This document shows, in pieces, positions 34,060-39,906 of a stretch of 39,906 nucleotides of DNA. Every line of letters begins with the position of its first letter. The stretch's first letter is position 1. Below the pieces are notes generated by a model. The model was not told the origin of the DNA. It ran no database searches and saw only the letters and a program-made list of their open reading frames with translations. Location: contig NZ_LSKU01000001.1 in the NCBI RefSeq assembly GCF_001561915.1, positions 772,812 through 812,717 of the forward strand. The letters are read 5' to 3'. The DNA is from Tepidibacillus decaturensis (GTDB lineage Bacteria; Bacillota; Bacilli; Tepidibacillales; Tepidibacillaceae). The position numbers and the translations under genes are program-made.

Positions 34060-34920
34060 TTAATGAATATATTCGACATTTTCTGGTACTTGCTCACTCA
34101 AATAAAAAACCCCATAATTAATTGGCTTTACTTCAATTCTTGGTGAATACTGCCATTTTACTTCATTCAATCTTCTTTCCTTTTCGACAAGTTTTTGTGA
34201 TTTTTCTTCCTGTTGTTCAGGATTAAATTCTTTTTCTGGATCTTCATGAATAAGATAATAGGATTCTAATTGTTCAATCTCTTCTTCTAATCGCTGCTGT
34301 GCAGCCTCTGCCCACTTAAAATTTTCCTTTTTGATTTCATGTAAAATCCATTCCTCTAATTGTAAGGCTGCTTCTCTAAAGGTAATGAAAGTGGGTACAG
34401 TAGAAACGTTAGCAGGTAACATGGGGCTGAGATTGATTTTTTGTAAAGTCTGAATAAAATTTTCCTTCATCTTTCCATTAGATAAATTTATCCCCACTGA
34501 AACCAATTTATCTTTTTTCTTATCGCTAATAAATTCGATTTTATAATTAACCCCAAGCCAGGGACTCAAAGTATTGAATGTTTTTATGGAATCAAGCTGT
34601 TGTTGATAGAGACGAACCATTTTTCCTCGTTTTTTTGTGGAATGAAAAATTTGTTGGAGTCGATTAGAGCCAAATCGAATCTCTTCCCCACGGATCCCTT
34701 GTGAAGAATGCTCAGGGTCAAAAATAAAAGTCATCGTCATTGTTTCAGGCTCAACACCCATTCTTTCTACAAAAGTCCAATAATATGGACGGTTGGTTAG
34801 ATCTTTGTCTACAGGAACAGAAAGTTTGACTGTAGTGTGTGAAGGTTCTCTTTCAATAATATGGCATTGAAAAAGCTGCAGGTATTGCTCTACATACTCT
34901 CTAACCCATTTTTGATCCAT
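34060..34920 (-). CDS. yqhG: YqhG-like protein
   Basis: A 286-residue soluble protein, rich in charged helices toward the C-terminus (KWAEAAQQRLEEEIEQLESY, likely coiled coil) and ending with PRIEVKPINYGVFYLSEQVP. Together with the adjacent helicase and the divergent gcv operon this matches the B. subtilis yqhG-yqhH arrangement. It begins three bases after the helicase stop, so the two are one transcript and may act together. No enzymatic motif seen; function unknown. Confidence 0.82.
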   Translation of the reverse strand: MDQKWVREYVEQYLQLFQCHIIEREPSHTTVKLSVPVDKDLTNRPYYWTFVERMGVEPETMTMTFIFDPEHSSQGIRGEEIRFGSNRLQQIFHSTKKRGKMVRLYQQQLDSIKTFNTLSPWLGVNYKIEFISDKKKDKLVSVGINLSNGKMKENFIQTLQKINLSPMLPANVSTVPTFITFREAALQLEEWILHEIKKENFKWAEAAQQRLEEEIEQLESYYLIHEDPEKEFNPEQQEEKSQKLVEKERRLNEVKWQYSPRIEVKPINYGVFYLSEQVPENVEYIH

Positions 34921-34923
34921 GAT

Positions 34924-36636
34924 CTATCCGTTCACCCCATTAACAATATGATTGCCGATCTGTGACAATTTTTCTTTAAAGTCTTCGTTATCCTTTGCAT
35001 CGATCATCATTTTCATGATGTTATTTTCAAGGTCATTTAATTTTAATTTTTCTAAGATCACATCAAGTGAACCGATGACATTTTCAAACATATTAATTTT
35101 TTCATGAAGAAGATAAAGAATATGTTCTTCGATCGTTTGATTTGTAGAAAGATTATAAATATACACGTTTCTTGTTTGGCCAAGACGATGTACACGCCCA
35201 ATTCTTTGTTCCACTTTCATCGGATTCCAAGGCATGTCGTAATTAATAATTTGATTACAAAATTGAAGATTGATTCCTTCTCCTCCAGCCTCTGTTGCTA
35301 CCATCACTTGAGCTTTTCGTTGAAATAGATCCATCATCCAATCTTTTTTCCCTCGATTAAACCCTCCACGGTAGGGAACAGAAGTAATTCCTTGTTCTTT
35401 AAGTTTAGTAATAAGAAATTCTTGTGTTGCTCTGTACTCTGTAAAGATAATTACTTTATCATTGATTTCTTTGATTAAAGAAATAATTTTATCTGCTTTT
35501 GATTGAGTTTCTACCTTTTTGGCGATTTGCACCAACCGCAGGATTTCATTTTTCATTTCTTCATTACCACCTGATTTTTTAAACATATTAACAAGAGTAA
35601 TAAAGGCTGCGTCACGACTACTACATATTTCTCTTTGTAGTGTAATTAGAGATAGCATATTCTGAATATCACCTTTTAACTGGCGGTAATATCCTCTTAC
35701 AAAGCTGGAGATTTCATCATATAGTTCTCGTTCAGGTGCAGTTAGTTCAATCGGTATCGTTTTTACGATTCTTTGAGGAAATTCAATTTCTATCTTTTCA
35801 TCAGAGCGTTTATTGCGAATCATTACCTTTTCAATTTCTTGTCGTAAGATCTCTTTATTTTTAGGGTTTCTTTTGTCCTTCATATGTTCTTTTTGAAAAT
35901 GATAGTATCTTCCTAGCTGACCCGGTTTTAAAAGGGTGACTAGATTATATAATTCGGTCATATCATTTTGAATAGGGGTTGCTGTTAGTAATAGAATAAA
36001 TTTCTTTTTAATTTTATTGATAAACTCCCAGTTCTTTGTATTTTTGTTTTTTAGTTTATGTGCTTCGTCAACTACTAACATATCATAATGTTGATTTAGA
36101 ACATAGTCGACATGGGGTGGACGCTTTGCCGTATCCATGGAGGCCACAATAATATCGTACTTGTCCCACATCCATTCTTTCTTTTGTGCCACAGCTGGAA
36201 TTCCTAATTTATGATTTAATTCTCTTGTCCATTGCAAAACAAGGGAAGCTGGGACCAGAATAAGAATTTTCTTTGCCAGGCCTCTGATTAAATACTCCTT
36301 CATAATTAGTCCTGCTTCTATTGTTTTTCCTAAACCTACTTCATCTGCAAGGATGGCTCTGCCATGCATTTCATTTAATACTTTTTTTGCGGTTTCAATT
36401 TGGTGGGGAAAAGGAGTTAAGTATGGAAGATGAGCCAAACATTGAAGTTCATTAAAATCTTTGATTTGCATCACTTCTTCCGCTTGATAGGCAAGTTGAA
36501 AAGCCTCCCATAGATCCCATGGTCCGTCTTGTTTAAATGATTGTTGCAGATCATAAACCCATTGTTGTTCAAAATGAATCGGAATTGTAATATTTCCTTG
36601 ATCAATGGAGTATATTTTTTCTTGCATCATACTCAT
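34924..36636 (-). CDS. yqhH: SNF2-family DNA/RNA-dependent ATPase (YqhH-like)
   Basis: A 570-residue Swi2/Snf2-type helicase (RapA-like). Motifs in order: ILADEVGLGKTIEAGLI (Q/I), LILVPASLVLQW (Ia), VVDEAHKLKN (II), LLTATPIQND (III), IIFTEYRATQEFL (IV), VATEAGGEGINLQFCNQII (V) and EQRIGRVHRLGQTR (VI). It lacks added DNA-binding domains, so a remodeller of protein-nucleic acid complexes is more likely than a processive helicase. ATG start behind AAAAGGAG. It diverges from the glycine riboswitch. Confidence 0.92.
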   Translation of the reverse strand: MSMMQEKIYSIDQGNITIPIHFEQQWVYDLQQSFKQDGPWDLWEAFQLAYQAEEVMQIKDFNELQCLAHLPYLTPFPHQIETAKKVLNEMHGRAILADEVGLGKTIEAGLIMKEYLIRGLAKKILILVPASLVLQWTRELNHKLGIPAVAQKKEWMWDKYDIIVASMDTAKRPPHVDYVLNQHYDMLVVDEAHKLKNKNTKNWEFINKIKKKFILLLTATPIQNDMTELYNLVTLLKPGQLGRYYHFQKEHMKDKRNPKNKEILRQEIEKVMIRNKRSDEKIEIEFPQRIVKTIPIELTAPERELYDEISSFVRGYYRQLKGDIQNMLSLITLQREICSSRDAAFITLVNMFKKSGGNEEMKNEILRLVQIAKKVETQSKADKIISLIKEINDKVIIFTEYRATQEFLITKLKEQGITSVPYRGGFNRGKKDWMMDLFQRKAQVMVATEAGGEGINLQFCNQIINYDMPWNPMKVEQRIGRVHRLGQTRNVYIYNLSTNQTIEEHILYLLHEKINMFENVIGSLDVILEKLKLNDLENNIMKMMIDAKDNEDFKEKLSQIGNHIVNGVNG

Positions 36637-36750
36637 GGGCTAAACTCCTTTTGAAATATTCGTGTAATCCTTAGTATGAAACGAATTCTTCTCTTTTATG
36701 AAGAAAAAGTTGGATTATGAAATAAAATGCTATTCTGTAAGAGTTTTAAT

Positions 36751-36759
36751 TGATATAAT
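36751..36759 (+). promoter_or_regulatory. Extended -10 promoter of the gcv operon
   Basis: TGATATAAT combines a TG extension with a perfect TATAAT box about 35-40 bases before the first glycine aptamer. No good -35 box is seen at 17 bases. Confidence 0.65.
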
Positions 36760-36794
36760 ATTTCTAAGATTAAAATGAAATATGGGCGAATGAA

Positions 36795-36957
36795 GATAGA
36801 AGGAGAGACTACGAAATGTAGCGCCGAAGGAGCAAGCCAAAGAGGTGAATCTCTCAGGCAAAAGTACTTCTATTGGACGCATCTCTGGAGAGTGCTCTAT
36901 GAGCCGCCAAAGGAGCAACTTTTTTTAGGTAACTCTCAGGCACAAAGGACAGAGTAG
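36795..36957 (+). promoter_or_regulatory. Tandem glycine riboswitch
   Basis: Two consecutive glycine aptamers. The first contains GGAGAGACT...GCGCCGAAGGAGCAAG then CTCTCAGGCAAAAG; the second contains TCTCTGGAGAG...GCCGCCAAAGGAGCAA then CTCTCAGGCACAAAGGAC. These are the conserved cores of the gcvT element. Located 77 bases upstream of gcvT with a terminator between, it should switch the operon on when glycine is in excess. Confidence 0.96.
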
Positions 36958-36988
36958 ATTGAACTATCTATCGCTCTGTCTTTTTTTT
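36948..36988 (+). terminator. Riboswitch expression-platform terminator
   Basis: GACAGAG-TAGAT pairs with ATCTA-tcg-CTCTGTC followed by eight T. The 5' arm overlaps the end of the second aptamer (AAAGGACAGAG), so glycine binding and terminator formation are mutually exclusive. Confidence 0.9.
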
Positions 36989-37033
36989 ATGGAAAGGAAA
37001 AATTTTGTTATAATCCATTTAGGAGGTGATGTT

Positions 37034-38134
37034 ATGGTAGAGGGTTTAAAAAGAACACCGCTCTATCCACTATACGAAAAATATGGTGCTAAATTAGTTG
37101 ATTTTGGAGGATGGGAACTACCTGTCCAATTCTCTAGGATTAGTGATGAACATCAGGCAGTAAGAGAAAGAGCAGGATTATTTGATGTATCCCATATGGG
37201 TGAAGTTGAAGTTAAGGGGAAAGATGCACTAAATTATATCCAAAAAATAATTACAAATGATGCGTCAAAATTAGTAGATGGTAAGGCTTTATATAGTCCG
37301 ATGTGTTATCCAGATGGTGGAACGGTTGATGATCTATTAGTATACAGATATGTTGAAGATCATTATCTAATTGTTATCAATGCTGCTAACATCGAGAAAG
37401 ATTTCGAATGGTTTCAATCCCATTTAGAGGGAGATGTACATATTAAAAATATTTCCGATCAAGTATCTCAATTAGCCCTTCAAGGACCATTGGCCGAGAA
37501 AGTCTTACAGAAAATGGCGGATACTGATTTATCTTCGATTGAACCTTTCTATTTCGTTCCCGAGGCTAATATTGAGGGGATCAGAGCCATGGTTTCCCGA
37601 ACAGGATATACAGGTGAAGATGGTTTTGAAATCTATTTATCCAATGCAGATGCCCCCAAATTATGGGAGAAAATATTAGAAGTCGGTAAAGATGAGGGAG
37701 TATTACCTTGTGGGTTAGGTGCTAGAGATACGCTGCGTTTTGAAGCAAAGCTACCTCTCTATGGGCAAGAACTTTCAAAAGACATATCTCCTATTGAAGC
37801 AGGGTTAGGTTTTTTTGTAAAATTGGATAAGGGTGACTTTATTGGAAAAGCTATCTTAGCAGAACAGAAAGAGCATGGGGCACAAAGAAAATTAGTCGGA
37901 ATCGAAATGATCGACCGTGGAATTCCCCGTTCTCACTACTTAGTTTATGTTGGCGATGAAGTGATCGGTGAAGTCACGACCGGAACTCAATCTCCTACCT
38001 TACAAAAAAATATCGGACTTGCTTTGATTAAGAAAGAGCATGCAGATATTGGTAATGAGGTATTTGTGGAGATTAGAAACAAAAAGTTAAAGGCTAAAAT
38101 TGTTAAAACTCCTTTTTATAAAAGGAGCAAGTAA
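37034..38134 (+). CDS. gcvT: Glycine cleavage T protein (aminomethyltransferase)
   Basis: A 366-residue folate-dependent enzyme that releases ammonia from the aminomethyl-lipoyl H protein and forms methylene-tetrahydrofolate. Motifs: [69 protein letters not shown] and [12 protein letters not shown]. The start is ATG at 37034 behind AGGAGGTGA; an earlier in-frame ATG falls inside the riboswitch terminator and is not used. First gene of the gcv operon. Confidence 0.97.
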   Translation: MVEGLKRTPLYPLYEKYGAKLVDFGGWELPVQFSRISDEHQAVRERAGLFDVSHMGEVEVKGKDALNYIQKIITNDASKLVDGKALYSPMCYPDGGTVDDLLVYRYVEDHYLIVINAANIEKDFEWFQSHLEGDVHIKNISDQVSQLALQGPLAEKVLQKMADTDLSSIEPFYFVPEANIEGIRAMVSRTGYTGEDGFEIYLSNADAPKLWEKILEVGKDEGVLPCGLGARDTLRFEAKLPLYGQELSKDISPIEAGLGFFVKLDKGDFIGKAILAEQKEHGAQRKLVGIEMIDRGIPRSHYLVYVGDEVIGEVTTGTQSPTLQKNIGLALIKKEHADIGNEVFVEIRNKKLKAKIVKTPFYKRSK

Positions 38135-38168
38135 AAAAATCATTTAATTGATGTGGGAGGTATTTTTG

Positions 38169-38561
38169 ATGAGTGAATTAAAACAAAACCTTAAGTACAG
38201 CAAGGAACATGAATGGGTTGAAGTGCTAGGCGAAAACAAAGTAAGAGTGGGCATCACTGATTATGCTCAACACTCTTTAGGTGATATTGTTTTCGTTGAA
38301 GTTCCAGAAGAAGGTAGCGATGTATCAGCAAACGAAACCATGGGTTCTGTTGAATCAGTAAAAGCTGTTTCTGATGTATACACACCAGTTTCTGGTAAAG
38401 TTGTTGAAGTAAATGAGGACTTAGAAGATGCACCTGAAGTGATTAACGAAGATCCATATGGAAAAGGATGGATGGTTGTGATTGAACTTAGTAATCCATC
38501 CGAATTAGATCAATTGTTGTCTGCGGAGGAATATGAGGCCTTTATTAAAGAGGAGGAATAA
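38169..38561 (+). CDS. gcvH: Glycine cleavage H protein (lipoyl carrier)
   Basis: A 130-residue lipoyl-bearing shuttle between the P, T and L proteins. The lipoylated lysine is K65 in [11 protein letters not shown]. The start ATG at 38169 has GGGAGG about eight bases before; an earlier in-frame ATG lies upstream of that site. Unlike B. subtilis, where gcvT is followed by gcvPA and gcvPB and gcvH lies elsewhere, here gcvH is inserted in the operon after gcvT. Confidence 0.96.
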   Translation: MSELKQNLKYSKEHEWVEVLGENKVRVGITDYAQHSLGDIVFVEVPEEGSDVSANETMGSVESVKAVSDVYTPVSGKVVEVNEDLEDAPEVINEDPYGKGWMVVIELSNPSELDQLLSAEEYEAFIKEEE

Positions 38562-38566
38562 TTTAA

Positions 38567-39906
38567 ATGAAATTCCGATATATCCCAAACACTGTCGAAG
38601 ATCAAAGAGAGATGTTGGCAGCCATTGGGGTTGAATCGGTAGAGGATTTATTTGCCGATATCCCACAAACTGTCCGTTTTGAAGGGGAACTAAATATCCC
38701 AAAAGCTTTATCTGAACAAGATGTAACTCATTTGATGTCTAAATTAGCGCATAAAAACATTACGATGAATGATTACCCGAGTTTCTTAGGTGCGGGAGTC
38801 TATCATCATTTTATTCCAAGTGTAGTGAATCACGTTATTTCTCGTTCAGAATTTTATACAGCATATACTCCTTACCAGCCAGAAATTAGCCAAGGGGAAT
38901 TACAAGGGATTTTTGAGTTTCAAACATTGATAGCGGAGTTAACAGGGATGGAAGCAGCGAACTCTTCAATGTATGACGGGGCTACATCTTTAGCAGAGGC
39001 TGCAGCAATGGCTGCAGGCTCTACCCGTCGTCAAAAAATTATTGTATCTCGCGCTGTCCATCCAGAAGCAAGAACCATTTTAAAAACGAGTGCCAAAGGT
39101 CATAATTTAGATGTGGTCGAAGTAAACATAAAAGATGGGGTTACAGATTTAGCTGAGTTAAAGAGTAGAATCGATCAAGATACTGCAGCGGTGATTGTTC
39201 AATACCCGAACTTTTTCGGCCTTATCGAGGATCTTAAAACCATTGAAAAAGTTGCTCATGAAAACCAAGCCCTTTTCATTGTAAGTGCCAATCCAATGGC
39301 ATTACCTATCTTAAAATCTCCAGGAGAATATAAAGCAGATGTAGTTGTTGGTGATAACCAGCCAATGGGAATTCCAGCCTCCTTTGGCGGACCGCATGTT
39401 GGATTCTTTGCAACAAATTCAAAGTTAATTCGAAAGATGCCTGGAAGAATCGTTGGCCAGACGGTTGATGATGAAGGGAATAGAGGTTTTGTTCTTACCC
39501 TGCAGGCACGTGAACAACATATTAGACGAGAAAAAGCAACCTCGAATATTTGTTCAAACCAAGCATTAATGGCACTAGCTTCTGCTGTATATATGAATAC
39601 CATGGGAAAACAAGGAATTCAAGAAGTGGCAAAACAAAATCTTCAAAAAGCTCATTATGCATATAAAGTACTAACTTCTATCAATGGAGTAGAGCCTGCA
39701 TTTCACCTTCCTTTCTTTAATGAATTTGCAATTAAACTACCTAAACCTGTTTCTGAAATCAATAAGGCCTTATTACAAGATCATTTCATAGGCGGTTATG
39801 ATGTAAGTAAAGACTATCCCGAATTAGAAGGTATCATGCTTGTTGCTGTAACTGAGGTCAAAACAAAAGAACAAATTGATCAATTCGCAGCAAGATTGGA
39901 GGGATT
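38567..39906 (+). CDS. gcvPA: Glycine dehydrogenase (decarboxylating) subunit 1 (partial)
   Basis: The frame starts with MKFRYIPNTVEDQREMLAAI, 14 bases after AGGAGGA, five bases after the gcvH stop, and stays open to the window end (446 codons), which is within a few residues of the usual full length. Motifs: FLGAGVYHHFIPSVV, FYTAYTPYQPEISQGELQGI, MYDGATSLAEAA and PASFGGPHVGFFA. It forms the P protein with GcvPB, which should follow; the PLP lysine is carried by that second subunit. Confidence 0.96.
   Translation, partial: MKFRYIPNTVEDQREMLAAIGVESVEDLFADIPQTVRFEGELNIPKALSEQDVTHLMSKLAHKNITMNDYPSFLGAGVYHHFIPSVVNHVISRSEFYTAYTPYQPEISQGELQGIFEFQTLIAELTGMEAANSSMYDGATSLAEAAAMAAGSTRRQKIIVSRAVHPEARTILKTSAKGHNLDVVEVNIKDGVTDLAELKSRIDQDTAAVIVQYPNFFGLIEDLKTIEKVAHENQALFIVSANPMALPILKSPGEYKADVVVGDNQPMGIPASFGGPHVGFFATNSKLIRKMPGRIVGQTVDDEGNRGFVLTLQAREQHIRREKATSNICSNQALMALASAVYMNTMGKQGIQEVAKQNLQKAHYAYKVLTSINGVEPAFHLPFFNEFAIKLPKPVSEINKALLQDHFIGGYDVSKDYPELEGIMLVAVTEVKTKEQIDQFAARLEG

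Noticed and set aside
36959-37033. Upstream ATG extension of gcvT
   Set aside because: It starts within the riboswitch terminator and encodes no conserved residues; ATG at 37034 has a perfect ribosome binding site.
1-39906. CRISPR arrays, rRNA genes, prophage or replication origin
   Set aside because: No regularly spaced repeats, rRNA-like sequence, phage structural genes or DnaA-box clusters were seen.

Overview
The window looks like the chromosome of a low-GC Gram-positive bacterium of the Bacillaceae. Supporting this are strong AGGAGG-type ribosome binding sites, many GTG/TTG starts, Bacillus-type neighbourhoods (ykoP/ykoN/ykoQ-like genes; comGA-GG, aroK, yqzE; yqhG/yqhH divergent from gcvT-gcvH-gcvPA behind a tandem glycine riboswitch), and a selenocysteine pathway (selA and a UGA-containing selD). 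Selenocysteine use is uncommon in this family and points to an anaerobic or facultative lineage such as Tepidibacillus or Vulcanibacillus; this genus guess is inference only.

Layout. 1-2000: an IS110-type transposase tail, then a zinc-efflux module (CDF transporter plus SmtB-like sensor). 2140-4770: a hypothetical protein, CstA and a small vicinal-cysteine protein, followed by a decayed antisense fragment of a second selA. 5100-8000: pabA-pabB-pabC operon for p-aminobenzoate. 8027-9430: selA. 9500-20000: a strongly accessory island between selA and selD. It holds remnants of ISAzo13-like, ISLre2-like and IS1182-like elements, a subtilase relic without its catalytic domain, secreted and membrane proteins of unknown role, and a probable peptide natural-product locus (13065-18498). 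20017-21078: selD with an in-frame UGA. 21246-27566: thiI, ykoP/N/Q-like genes, tRNA-Gln and a Kef-type antiporter. 27723-32446: competence pseudopilus operon and aroK. 32519-36636: small Bacillus-type genes, a secreted unknown, yqhG and a SNF2-type helicase. 36750-39906: glycine riboswitch and glycine cleavage operon, cut by the window end.

The most interesting region is 13065-18498. A plus-strand RNPP-type TPR receptor is followed immediately by a 38-residue exported-peptide gene. Divergently, a promoter whose -35 box overlaps that of the receptor drives an 18-codon mini-ORF (MKLKRVVSKSDHICVAFC) with an excellent ribosome binding site. After a 13-bp hairpin come a large protein joining a ThiF/MccB-like E1 adenylation domain to an M3-type HEIGH metallopeptidase, and an MFS exporter. 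I read this as a quorum-controlled, MccB-like ribosomal peptide cluster in which adenylation and proteolysis are fused in one protein. Both large genes carry what looks like a one-base shortfall in a 7-base A/T run, so the copy is either decayed, switched by slippage, or affected by homopolymer sequencing error.

The selenium genes form the second story. SelD itself contains selenocysteine at the catalytic position with a SECIS-like hairpin behind it, selA lies on the same strand but about 10.6 kb away across the IS-rich island, and a relic of another selA sits beside the cstA gene group.
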